A DNA stretch of 36,383 bases from Lapidilactobacillus gannanensis (GCF_003946675.1 NZ_RHOT01000025.1:1-36383); one strand, 5' to 3'; counted from the stretch's first letter, positions 16,379-24,009 are shown. Notes: generated by a model from the sequence alone, not told the origin. Made by a program: numbers and translations.

Positions 16379-16675
16379 CTATTTATACATAATAAGAGTG
16401 TAGAAGCCTTCAGATGACTTGGATATACCTTGGTCTTGGATAACACCAAGTTTGATATCCACAAGCTCGTAACCATCTTTTTGTAAATCTACGACAATTT
16501 CATCTATCTGTGTCGTATACTTATCTTCGAGTCCAAAATTCTGATTTATCCATTTACTAAAACTATTGATCATAAATACGTGTGTGAAACCATCTTTTTC
16601 TTTTAAGAAGGGGCGCACATATCCGTTGTAAATCGATTGAGCAGATGTCTGCTGATTTTTGGTAAACATTCCCAC
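16379..16675 (-). CDS. Hypothetical prophage protein, 98 residues
   Basis: A soluble protein with no membrane span. It starts at GTG, with GGGGGA 7 nt upstream (an ATG two codons later is possible). Its C-terminal half (TTQIDEIVVDLQKDGYELVDIKLGVIQDQG, here split: QIDEIVVDLQKDGYELVDIK then LGVIQDQG) reads like an alpha/beta domain ending in FYTLIMYK. I do not recognise the family. It is 21 bp downstream of the membrane-anchored protein and probably in the same lysogenic operon. Confidence 0.6.
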   Translation of the reverse strand: MGMFTKNQQTSAQSIYNGYVRPFLKEKDGFTHVFMINSFSKWINQNFGLEDKYTTQIDEIVVDLQKDGYELVDIKLGVIQDQGISKSSEGFYTLIMYK

Positions 16676-16696
16676 TTTAGATCCCCCTATCTTGAT

Positions 16697-17545
16697 TTAC
16701 ATTTTTTCGAATTTTAAGGTCCAATTTCCGTTAGAGATCACACTGATTGCATAGGTTCCTTCATCAATAGCTTGAACTTGAGAACCCGAATAATTGCCTA
16801 TCTCATTTATTAAAGTTTTACTTTCTCCGTTTGAAACAATAAAATTACTATCACCAGTGTTAGTTGCAGTCAACTTATAACTTCCATCTTCGGGAATTCC
16901 CATAAAAACAACTTGTTGCCCAGATCCTGAAGCCTGCAACGTATTATTAACACTTGTTTCTGCAACTCGTTGGCTTATCGAAAATGACCAATTTCCATCT
17001 GATTGAACGTTGAATAAGTATTCGCCGTCGGTTGGAACGTCTATATAGGTTGTGCCAGTAAATGTGCCTATTTCATTGGCTAGTGATTTAAAATCGGTTC
17101 CATCACCATTTTTCATATCTACAATAAAGTTTGAAGACCCAGTATTTTTTTGTGTAATAATCGCAAATCCAGCCTTAAGAGTAAATTTATTTGAGACGTT
17201 ATTGCCAGAACCATTGACAGTAATATCTTCTACATCTGAATTACCAAAATATCCGGTTGGAACTTCCACAGTTGCATTTTCTGAATCATCTGCGGAATCA
17301 GCTTCATCACTTGTATCTGACTCTTCCTCGTCTTCTTCATAATCATAATCGTAGTCATCATCTTCAGAGCTTGAACTTACTTTTTCAGATTTTGCGGTTG
17401 CTGAGTCTTTGGTGTTGTTTCCTCCAAGACTACTTAAACCAGCTATAACCAAAATGATAACGATTAGCCAAAACCACCATCGCTTTAGAAGTGGTTTTTT
17501 GTTTTTACCCGGTGTTGCCCCTTGTGTTTCTTTTTTCTTTACCAT
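16697..17545 (-). CDS. Membrane-anchored surface protein with two repeat domains
   Basis: A 282-residue protein. A basic N-terminus (residues 1-21) is followed by a membrane anchor (about 22-42, RWWFWLIVIILVIAGLSSL), an acidic Ser/Asp/Glu/Tyr-rich linker (about 50-90) and two homologous beta-rich domains (about 105-195 and 205-282). Both domains share NFIV, LxNEIGxxxG, DxGxY and SxGNWxxxF/I. The topology predicts a cytoplasmic N-terminus and an external C-terminus. Its place beside the repressor suggests a lysogenic conversion or superinfection-exclusion role, but this is inference. GGAGGAG precedes the ATG. Confidence 0.75.
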   Translation of the reverse strand: MVKKKETQGATPGKNKKPLLKRWWFWLIVIILVIAGLSSLGGNNTKDSATAKSEKVSSSSEDDDYDYDYEEDEEESDTSDEADSADDSENATVEVPTGYFGNSDVEDITVNGSGNNVSNKFTLKAGFAIITQKNTGSSNFIVDMKNGDGTDFKSLANEIGTFTGTTYIDVPTDGEYLFNVQSDGNWSFSISQRVAETSVNNTLQASGSGQQVVFMGIPEDGSYKLTATNTGDSNFIVSNGESKTLINEIGNYSGSQVQAIDEGTYAISVISNGNWTLKFEKM

Positions 17546-17598
17546 TTACTTACTCCTCCAATATGATAAAATATATTTGTTCACATATTTACCATGAG

Positions 17599-17631
17599 AC
17601 TCACCTTGCTGATGACAGGGTGGGTTTTTTT
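17599..17631 (+). terminator. Rightward terminator in the immunity module
   Basis: ACTCACCTTG (17599-17608) pairs with CAGGGTGGGT (17616-17625; two G-T pairs) around a 7-nt loop and runs into seven T on the plus strand. Genes on both sides are on the minus strand, so the orientation is antisense. Confidence 0.7.
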
Positions 17632-18031
17632 ATTCATAGAATTTTAGAATTTCTTTGTGTGATTCATCTTTTAGCCATGCCGGAATCGCTAAGTCGTCCA
17701 TAAATTGTTCCTCATTAGTGTCTTCTTGATCAATGTCCTCAAAATACATAAATACTAGCAACTTAATCGCATAACGATTAGCATCAGCTTCGGCGCTAGA
17801 ATCAGAGCAAGGTGAGTAGTGCAACGTTCCGACGTCACCATTAATTACATGACCAATCTCATGAGCTACCTGCATAGATAGCTCTTTTTGATTTTGCCAG
17901 TTACTATTAAGTATTATTAGATGTCGCTCCGTATCAACTAACGGCGGTATTTCTGGGCTAAATGATTCGATACAATAGCCGATACCATGCTCCATCGCAT
18001 AATTTAAAAGTTTGTTTAGCAAATCATCCAT
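17630..18031 (-). CDS. ImmA/IrrE-type metallopeptidase
   Basis: A 133-residue zinc peptidase of the COG2856 group. In phages and ICEs such proteins cleave the neighbouring repressor to trigger induction. The zinc motif HEIGH (residues 57-61) lies in VAHEIGHVINGDV, and a further acidic ligand follows in SAEADANRYA (about 81-83). It starts 3 bp after the repressor stop codon, with GGAG in the repressor 3' end, the usual CI-ImmA pairing. The active-site residues look intact. Confidence 0.9.
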   Translation of the reverse strand: MDDLLNKLLNYAMEHGIGYCIESFSPEIPPLVDTERHLIILNSNWQNQKELSMQVAHEIGHVINGDVGTLHYSPCSDSSAEADANRYAIKLLVFMYFEDIDQEDTNEEQFMDDLAIPAWLKDESHKEILKFYE

Positions 18032-18034
18032 ATA

Positions 18035-18388
18035 CTATTTATCTCCAGAGTCATCATTTTTACCGCGATTAACAGCACGATCTAATAACTGTTTGATAAT
18101 GTCCCAATCATCCTCAGGAATGGGCAAACCTTGATACGTGAAAATATTGGTTCCCGATAAATCGACGTACTTAGTATCCTTAGGATTCGGGTCTTCAGTA
18201 TTACCCAAAAGATAATCAATGGATACGTCAAGCGCATCTGCAACTTTTTGTAGCTTTTCTGTGGTGGGAACTTTGGTCTTCCACGTATATATGGTGTTGA
18301 TTCCAAGCCCAGATTTTTCGGAAACCGTCTGTAAACTCCAACCGTACTTTTCTTTTGCAACTTTTTTAATTCTATCAACAAGCGTCAT
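18035..18388 (-). CDS. CI-like XRE-family repressor
   Basis: A 117-residue transcriptional repressor. A helix-turn-helix domain (about residues 5-65; WSLQTVSEKSGLGINTIYTW, then LQKVADALDVSIDYLLG) is followed by a short C-terminal part without a LexA-type peptidase domain. This fits the ImmA-dependent type of repressor, consistent with the gene directly downstream. GAGGG lies upstream of the ATG. It probably binds the large dyad at 18407-18483, which starts 18 bp upstream of its start codon. Confidence 0.9.
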   Translation of the reverse strand: MTLVDRIKKVAKEKYGWSLQTVSEKSGLGINTIYTWKTKVPTTEKLQKVADALDVSIDYLLGNTEDPNPKDTKYVDLSGTNIFTYQGLPIPEDDWDIIKQLLDRAVNRGKNDDSGDK

Positions 18389-18406
18389 ATCAGCATCCCT
18401 CGTTTA

Positions 18407-18483
18407 TTGATGAATTAATTTTATAATATGTTGTAAATAGATATTGACTATTTTACAACTTGGTATTATAGTTAATTCATCAA
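18407..18483. promoter_or_regulatory. 77-bp dyad-symmetric phage operator region
   Basis: The outer arms TTGATGAATTAA (18407-18418) and TTAATTCATCAA (18472-18483) are perfect inverted repeats. Inner arms GTTGTAAATAG (18430-18440) and CTATTTTACAAC (18449-18460) share the same centre (18445). TATAATA and TATTATA between them are also mirror images, offset by 1 bp. It lies between the repressor gene and the truncated lytic side and is the likely CI binding region. Confidence 0.8.
18444..18472 (+). promoter_or_regulatory. Orphan rightward (PR-like) phage promoter
   Basis: TTGACT (18444-18449), a 17-bp spacer and TATAGT (18467-18472). The -35 is at the centre of the dyad, so repressor binding would shut it. 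No gene of useful length follows before the IS at 18639. Confidence 0.7.
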
Positions 18484-18638
18484 GTAGTTAAGCAATAACT
18501 TAATAAACCTTTTGACGGTGGAAACTTTGCCGAGTAATGACCATCAAGAAGCCTGTGAATTAGGTTATTTACTATGTCTTCATTTTACACTATGGTGTTA
18601 AAAATGCAAGTACTTTATAAAACACTTGATAAAATTAC
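18484..18638. other. Leftover of the lytic side, non-coding
   Basis: 155 bp between the PR-like promoter and the insertion sequence. Reading rightward, the first ATG opens an 8-codon frame (MTIKKPVN). No Cro-like gene is present. It is probably what remains of the early lytic region after truncation. Confidence 0.5.
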
Positions 18639-18675
18639 GGGTCTTTGTCAAATCGTATTGGTGAAGATAATATGG

Positions 18676-18705
18676 AACACATTTACTTCGGTAAATGTGT
18701 TTTTT
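18676..18705 (+). terminator. Rightward terminator inside the IS left end
   Basis: AACACATTTAC (18676-18686) and GTAAATGTGTT (18691-18701) form a perfect 11-bp stem on a TTCG tetraloop, followed by T residues. It would stop transcription entering from the PR-like promoter and protect the transposase from antisense reading. Confidence 0.85.
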
Positions 18706-19945
18706 ATTTATAAATTAAAGCAATGCGGGTAAAGAAGTTTTCTCTATTTCGAAATCCATAACAATTACGTTTTAAGACTTTTATTTTGCGGTTGATACCT
18801 TCTAAGGGGCCATTGGAATATTGGAAAAGACAGCTATTAATGACGGCAATTTTATTTTTTCTAAGAGTTGCTATAACCGTATCCATTTCTGTGTGTGTTA
18901 CACGATAATGATTAAGTAATGTAGTCATTCTTTTAGAGTCACCTGTACGAATAGCCTGTAAAAGATCTTGATATATTTGATAAACAACTTTGAATTGAGG
19001 CGACTGATCAAGACCTAAATCAATGGCATTCTGCTGGGTCATATATTCATTGACGCCAAGCAGATATCTAACTCTAGTAGCGTCAATCTCTGTTGCCTGT
19101 AAATGAAAAAGTTTCCATTGTGATTTAAGAATCCGATGGATTCTTGAATGCGTATCAGGTACTGTTTGAACTAAGTTAACACGTTCTTTATCTAAAGCTT
19201 TACCGGCTAACTGGACAATATGAAAACGATCAATAATGACTTTGGCGTTTGGGAATAACCGATGAATGAAGCTGGCATAGGCAGCATTCATATTAACGAC
19301 TACCGACAAAACATTACCGCGTTCGACTCATGAAAAATGACTTTCAAAATAGTCAATAATACTTTTACTGAGACGATCTTTCAGTAAAACGACGCGCTCA
19401 TGCGTAACTGAGTCACAGCAATTGAAAGACATTAATTTTTGGCAGGAACGAAACTCATCAAAACAAAGGTGTTCAGGTAATATTTTAATCCGGTAGGATT
19501 GATGAACCTCGTTATTAATAATCCTTTGAACACTGGAGCAAGAAATAGCAAGTATTTCAGCAATTGTTTTAGCAGTGATACTTTTTCGTGCGAGTTGAAT
19601 TACTTGATGGTTGATATTATTAGAGAAGGTATGATTCATTTGAACGATGGTTGTTTTGGCACCACAAGTTTTTTGACAATTATGACAAAGATACCTTTGA
19701 CGACTCAGCTCTAATTCATAGCGACCACCATTTAAGGTTCCTAAACGAATATGACTCAAGTGCTTACCATTTTTAATGAGGGTCTCCGAATTACAGTGAG
19801 GGCAACAGATTGGTGTGTTAATGAGTGTTGCATGAATCCTATGGATATGAAGGCCATTTTGATCAGTAGATTGGGAAATACCGGTAATAAATATATTTGG
19901 GTCTGTAATTTCGAACAAACTTAGGATAGAATTTAATTGGGACAT
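18704..19945 (-). pseudogene. ISL3-family transposase with in-frame stop
   Basis: About 412 residues in one frame, broken by TGA at 19328-19330 after YFESHFS. The same frame continues with VERGNVLSVVVNMNAAY, so this is a nonsense mutation and not a frameshift. The N-terminal zinc-finger part (CCPHCNSE, CHNCQKTC), a helix-turn-helix, the first acidic motif (LCFDEFRS), IIDRFHIVQ and SNGPLEGINRKIK are recognisable. The motif that usually reads DMNxxY in this family is NMNAAY, so a likely catalytic aspartate is also lost. The element should be immobile unless helped in trans. Confidence 0.88.
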
Positions 19946-20140
19946 CTGTATACCTCTTTTCGATTTGGTTTAGGCGCTTAAATCGTAACATAAAGAGGAC
20001 AGATGTCCTTTATTTTTTCCGAAAAGAGATAAAAAAACTGGCATTGGTTATTCACCAATACCAGAAAGTGTAGACCCGTTTCTTTGTGCCATACTAGCGC
20101 TATACGCTGCGCTTCGATTCATTTTTAGCTACTAAACTTA

Positions 20141-20207
20141 ATTTCACCGCTAGAAATGTCGATTTCACCGCTAGCGATTCACCTTGACAATACTGAGCTT
20201 GTACAAT
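20141..20207 (+). promoter_or_regulatory. Activator-type direct repeats before the exopolysaccharide operon
   Basis: ATTTCACCGCTAG occurs twice (20141-20153 and 20162-20174), exactly 21 bp apart, with a partial third GATTCACC at 20176. A TACAAT (20202-20207) follows but lacks a good -35 at 17 bp, the layout of an activator-dependent promoter. Further down, TTGACAAAT (20225) and ATTGTCA (20247) form another imperfect dyad. No regulator gene is adjacent. Confidence 0.5.
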
Positions 20208-20274
20208 GAATGCGACATGAAAATTTGACAAATTGGTGATAGTACGATTGTCATAATGAAGGGAGGATGGTTAT

Positions 20275-21306
20275 TTGGGGCGAACAAAATATAATCCTAA
20301 TTTGGATTTAATTAGAACTGTGGCAGTGTTAGCGGTGATTGGTGTGCATTTCTTTTTGAATTCAAAATTTTATGATGCACTAATAGATTCCTGGCAAATG
20401 GTGCTGATGACTGGTTTAAGGACGGCGTTAATGATCTGTGTGCCTTTATTCATGTTGCTGACTGGTTATCTAATGCGTGGTAAGACTTGGTCGGATCAGT
20501 ACTATTTGAAAGTATTACCAACAGTTTTTACTTATTTGCAAGTTTCAGTTGTTATTTTTTTATTTCGAAAGTATTATTTGGCAGAAAAATTAACGTTGCA
20601 GGATGGCTTGCTAGGTATGCTGGACTATTCATTGGCACCATATGCTTGGTATGTGGAAATGTATTTCGGATTATTTTTGCTAATACCATTTTTAAATGCG
20701 ATTTGGCAATTTTATGATCAGAAATTTCAGCGACAATTAATCACAGCTACTTTGGCGTTACTTTGTATTTTACCGACTTTATTTAATTCATTTAATAAAC
20801 TATTGCCAGACTTCTGGCAGGGACTTTATCCTTTGGCTTACTACTTTGCTGGTGCTTATCTGGCTGAATATCAGGCTGACTTGCGAGAATTACCGGTTGC
20901 TTGGCCCATGACTGCCGTGTTAGTCATCAATTGGTTAGTAAATTTGAATCATAGTTATGGTCAAATTTTTAAATGGGCCGACTTTAATGATTACTTTAGT
21001 TACCAGCAATATTTTTTAGGTATTCTAGTTTTTATGGCGTTATTACGTTGCCAGTTGCCACCATGGTTGATTCGGGTGAGTCACTTCATTGCCCAGTACG
21101 CCTTGGCGATTTACTTATTGTCATTTGTTTTTGATCAAATTTTTTATCCAGTTTTAAAAAGACTGGTGCCCCAAGTCAATCAAGAATTATATTATTTTCC
21201 GATTTTAGTGATCAGTGTGTTTGGGGCCACTGTTAGCTTAGCTTGGCTCATGACGCAATTCTTTTCGATCATGCGACGTTTCTTACATAAGCTTTGGTCA
21301 CATTAG
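20275..21306 (+). CDS. Membrane acyltransferase (acyltransferase 3, IcaC-like)
   Basis: A 343-residue polytopic protein with about ten membrane spans of the acyltransferase-3 family. The N-terminal signature is clear: NPNLDLIRTVAVLAVIGVHF with Arg14 and His25, followed by VPLFMLLTGYLM. Similar proteins O-acylate (for example succinylate) or help export surface polysaccharides. Translation starts at TTG, with GGGAGG 8 nt upstream. It is first in a four-gene Ica/Pga-type operon, 30 bp before the glycosyltransferase. In staphylococcal ica the corresponding gene is last. Confidence 0.88.
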   Translation: MGRTKYNPNLDLIRTVAVLAVIGVHFFLNSKFYDALIDSWQMVLMTGLRTALMICVPLFMLLTGYLMRGKTWSDQYYLKVLPTVFTYLQVSVVIFLFRKYYLAEKLTLQDGLLGMLDYSLAPYAWYVEMYFGLFLLIPFLNAIWQFYDQKFQRQLITATLALLCILPTLFNSFNKLLPDFWQGLYPLAYYFAGAYLAEYQADLRELPVAWPMTAVLVINWLVNLNHSYGQIFKWADFNDYFSYQQYFLGILVFMALLRCQLPPWLIRVSHFIAQYALAIYLLSFVFDQIFYPVLKRLVPQVNQELYYFPILVISVFGATVSLAWLMTQFFSIMRRFLHKLWSH

Positions 21307-21336
21307 CTTGAATGAATTTCAATGGGGAGGTAGTTA

Positions 21337-22566
21337 ATGACTGATTTAATTGATCTGAGTTTTAATTTATTCGAAACTTTTTATCCAGTTGTCATGTCAC
21401 TATTTTGGATTGTTGGGAGCCTGTTTTATTATTTTCAGACAACGAAGCGACAACCAGACTTAGCAGCAATTACTGATTTTCCTGGTGTTAGTGTTATTGT
21501 GGCAGCCCATGATGAGTTCGCAACTCTGGCTGAGACAGTTGCCGCCATTGCCAACTTTGATTATCAACGTTATGAGTTGATTTTAGTTGATGATTGTAGC
21601 GATGACGGAACGCCAGCGTTAATTGAGCAGTTACGCGAGCAATATCGTGGTCAGTTGGTTATTCGTGCGATTTTACTGCATCAAAATCAAGGTAAAGCTC
21701 ATGCCTTGAATCAGGCCAGAGCGATTGCCAATTACGATTATTATTACGTGATTGATGCGGATTCTTTACCTTTTCCTGATTCTTTAACGAATTTAATGCG
21801 GCGATTGATTAGTGAGCCTAAACTTGGTGCGGTAACTGGCAATCCAATTGTTCGAAATCGTAGTACGCAATTGGCTCGGTTACAAACGCTTGAATATATG
21901 GGAATTATTAATAATATCAAGCGTAGTCAAGATTTCTGGTTAGGCCGGATCACCACCGTTTTCGGAGTGATGGTCGTTTATCGAAAAAAAGCATTACAAA
22001 CATTAGGCGGCTGGAATGAACGAGTCATGACTGAAGATATTGATGCGACTTGGCATTTATACCGGCGGGCTTGGCGGGTTGGCTATCAGGCCGATGCCTA
22101 TACTTATATCCTAGTGCCAGAAAGTGTCCGCGGATTATATCGGCAACGTTTACGTTGGGCGGTTGGCGGGCTAGAAGTGATGCAGGTTAATCTTCGTCAT
22201 TTTCGTCGATTTAGCTGGGTAGAGCAGCTAATGCTAGGAGAAATGTTGCTTAGTCATCTTTGGGCATGGTGTTTTGTTATTTCGACATTGCAGTATTTGG
22301 TGATGGGTTGGTTCGGAGAGTCTTGGGTCAAATTAAATGGCCAAATTATCTTAATTTATTTATTAACTGGTTTATTAACCTTCTTTATCGGGAAAATGAC
22401 TGCTCGGGCAACTTTTAAATTTAGTTTTAGTGATAGTTTGCTATTACCTTATTATTTTTTCTTTTATTGGGTGCTCAACTTAATTACAGCTTTGGCCTCA
22501 GAGTTTGTCATTGTTTTTGGTCAAACTAACCAGGGGCGTTGGCAGGCTTCAGATCGGGGGAAATGA
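21337..22566 (+). CDS. pgaC: Processive GT2 glycosyltransferase (PgaC/IcaA-like)
   Basis: Membrane glycosyltransferase, likely a poly-beta-1,6-N-acetylglucosamine synthase using UDP-GlcNAc. The 409 residues have one N-terminal membrane span (about 16-33), a GT-A catalytic domain with DDCSDD (85-90), DAD (140-142), TED (232-234) and QRLRW (270-274), then about three C-terminal spans. All motifs of processive GT2 enzymes are intact. GGGGAGG precedes the ATG. Substrate is inferred from the neighbours (PgaD-like subunit, deacetylase, acyltransferase). Confidence 0.88.
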   Translation: MTDLIDLSFNLFETFYPVVMSLFWIVGSLFYYFQTTKRQPDLAAITDFPGVSVIVAAHDEFATLAETVAAIANFDYQRYELILVDDCSDDGTPALIEQLREQYRGQLVIRAILLHQNQGKAHALNQARAIANYDYYYVIDADSLPFPDSLTNLMRRLISEPKLGAVTGNPIVRNRSTQLARLQTLEYMGIINNIKRSQDFWLGRITTVFGVMVVYRKKALQTLGGWNERVMTEDIDATWHLYRRAWRVGYQADAYTYILVPESVRGLYRQRLRWAVGGLEVMQVNLRHFRRFSWVEQLMLGEMLLSHLWAWCFVISTLQYLVMGWFGESWVKLNGQIILIYLLTGLLTFFIGKMTARATFKFSFSDSLLLPYYFFFYWVLNLITALASEFVIVFGQTNQGRWQASDRGK

Positions 22567-22569
22567 GTG

Positions 22570-22833
22570 ATGCCAGATGAACTTATTATTCGTAAGAAAA
22601 TACCAACGACAATTCTTTATCAACTGTTCAATATTTTTCTTGTGGTGGTGTTGTTGGGACTTTTGGCGGTGGTTTTAGCTGCCATCGCCAAGTTATATAC
22701 TGACGGTTTAGTAACGCTTTATGTATTGTTTAATTTTGATGGCTTTTATCTGGCCCGCTTAGGTAAGAAATTACTAGCGGCCTTCGCTGGTTTAACATTG
22801 GCTGGGGTTCTGCGCCTGCGGGTGGTTCAATGA
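22570..22833 (+). CDS. PgaD/IcaD-like small membrane subunit
   Basis: An 87-residue protein with two membrane spans (about 17-42 and 47-62, plus a hydrophobic C-terminal stretch). Sequence similarity to known PgaD/IcaD cannot be judged, as these subunits diverge strongly. Position between the synthase and the deacetylase, size and topology support the call. The start is ATG 22570, 3 bp after the synthase stop; a GTG at 22567 is alternative. It overlaps the deacetylase start by 4 bp. Confidence 0.65.
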   Translation: MPDELIIRKKIPTTILYQLFNIFLVVVLLGLLAVVLAAIAKLYTDGLVTLYVLFNFDGFYLARLGKKLLAAFAGLTLAGVLRLRVVQ

Positions 22834-23708
22834 AGCGGCGCAGTATTTATTTAACCTTACTAGTGTTGATCGGTTTATTAGGCTTTTTTGAAATTCGGCG
22901 AACGGCACAAACTATTCGCGCCGATCAAATAGCCAAGCCAGCCTATACTTATGATAATTTGCGCCAAAATAAGTCGTCGGGGATTGCAGTGTTGTGTTAT
23001 CATCGCATCCTGAATAATACCAAAACCGTTAAGTTAAGCCGTTATTTAAGCGGGGATGAACAATTGCACATGTTTAATGTGCCGTTGGATCAGTTTGCGG
23101 CGCAAATGCGTTATTTAAAGCAACAGCAAATCAAGGTGATTTCAATTGCTGAAATGTTAACTTTAATGAAACAAGGGCCAATTCAAGGTAAATATGTGGT
23201 AATCACGTTTGATGATATTGATCGTAGTTTGCTAGATAATGCGGTCCCAACTTTGAAAAAGTATCGCTTTCCTTTTACTGCTTTTGTGATTACTGGGATG
23301 ACGGCACATTATATTGATGGTTCGCAAATGGCCTCGTGGAATCAAATTGCTGACGTGGCAGCCACACTGGGTGCTACGATTGGGCTGCATACCCATGACC
23401 AACACTATCAAGTTGGCGGCAAACCGATTTTGGCTGATCTCACTAAGATAACGACTTTTAAAAAAGATTACCGTAAAAGTCAGCAGTTGATTACTAAAAA
23501 AATTTTGGCTGAACCGGCGCGATATTTTGCGTATCCCTATGGCAAAACGAATCGGCTCTTATCAGACTATATGATCAATGACGGCATTCAGGCAATTTTT
23601 ACACTTGATGGGGGCCTGGTTAAGGCTGATACTGACTTGGCTGCTTTACCGCGCTATGTCGTCAATCAAGCTTCTTGGGATAATATTAAGCACTGGCTAG
23701 AATCATGA
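22830..23708 (+). CDS. Polysaccharide deacetylase (IcaB/PgaB-N-like)
   Basis: An extracellular NodB-fold deacetylase anchored by an N-terminal span (about residues 5-20). Motifs: VLCYHRI, catalytic ITFDDID (Asp128/Asp129), metal-binding LHTHDQH (His187, His192) and FAYPYGKTN. The 'FDD-I/V-D' form after the catalytic Asp resembles IcaB rather than general chitin deacetylases. It likely removes part of the N-acetyl groups of the surface polymer. The C-terminal glycosidase domain of proteobacterial PgaB is absent, as in Gram-positive IcaB. Confidence 0.88.
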   Translation: MKRRSIYLTLLVLIGLLGFFEIRRTAQTIRADQIAKPAYTYDNLRQNKSSGIAVLCYHRILNNTKTVKLSRYLSGDEQLHMFNVPLDQFAAQMRYLKQQQIKVISIAEMLTLMKQGPIQGKYVVITFDDIDRSLLDNAVPTLKKYRFPFTAFVITGMTAHYIDGSQMASWNQIADVAATLGATIGLHTHDQHYQVGGKPILADLTKITTFKKDYRKSQQLITKKILAEPARYFAYPYGKTNRLLSDYMINDGIQAIFTLDGGLVKADTDLAALPRYVVNQASWDNIKHWLES

Positions 23709-23784
23709 CAAAGTTGTTCGTTAAAACGATGGTAAAGTGGTTTAGAAATTGCTAAGCTTGATCTAAAAGAAAGCGGGCGCAATC

Positions 23785-23994
23785 ATGAAGAAATTTTGGG
23801 GGCCAATTGGCTTATACTTAGTGGCAATTCTTTTACCATGGTGGGGGACTTCTTGGACTTATGTGGATCAGCAAGGTGTGGTTCATGAGCCAGGATTTTA
23901 TACCATTCCGGTAGCTGAACTATTATTTGTTGGCGCGACCATTTGGTTAGGAATCGTCTTGTGGCGCCGCCATCGGCAACATTTAAAACAATAA
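23785..23994 (+). CDS. Small two-span membrane protein, DUF3955-like
   Basis: A 69-residue protein with hydrophobic spans at about 6-24 and 43-60, separated by a polar loop (TYVDQQGVVHEPGFYTIP), and a basic tail (RRHRQHLKQ). The EPGFYTIPVAELLF stretch resembles DUF3955 proteins; the call is tentative. The ribosome binding site is weak (AAAGAAAG). It stands alone after the polysaccharide operon. Confidence 0.55.
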   Translation: MKKFWGPIGLYLVAILLPWWGTSWTYVDQQGVVHEPGFYTIPVAELLFVGATIWLGIVLWRRHRQHLKQ

Positions 23995-24009
23995 ATATCC
24001 GTAAGTAGG

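Larger units (their letters stand above)
18639..20077 (-). mobile_element. ISL3-family insertion sequence, decayed
   Basis: A 1439-bp element. The left end GGGTCT-N10-GTATTGGTGAA matches the inverted right end in the same blocks with a non-matching 10-bp middle. A single transposase frame on the minus strand is interrupted. The 8 bp outside each end (AAAATTAC and GTTTCTTT) are not a target duplication, which suggests that one flank was lost after insertion. The left interior carries a rightward terminator. Confidence 0.88.

Noticed and set aside
17052..17703. Plus-strand frames opposite the surface-protein and ImmA genes
   Set aside because: They are shadows of Ser/Asp-rich minus-strand codons and include the terminator at 17599-17631.
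19309..19330. Programmed frameshift between two transposase frames
   Set aside because: Both halves are in the same frame and separated by a single TGA; there is no slippery site, so a nonsense mutation is simpler.
20184..20230. TTGACA at 20184 or 20225 as the -35 of the polysaccharide operon
   Set aside because: Neither has an acceptable -10 at 16-18 bp; the spacing to TACAAT and CATAAT is 12 and 21 bp.
20078..20274. attR of the prophage on the right side of the IS
   Set aside because: No stretch matching the tRNA-Leu 3' end or the DNA between it and int was found, so the right end is probably deleted or outside the window.
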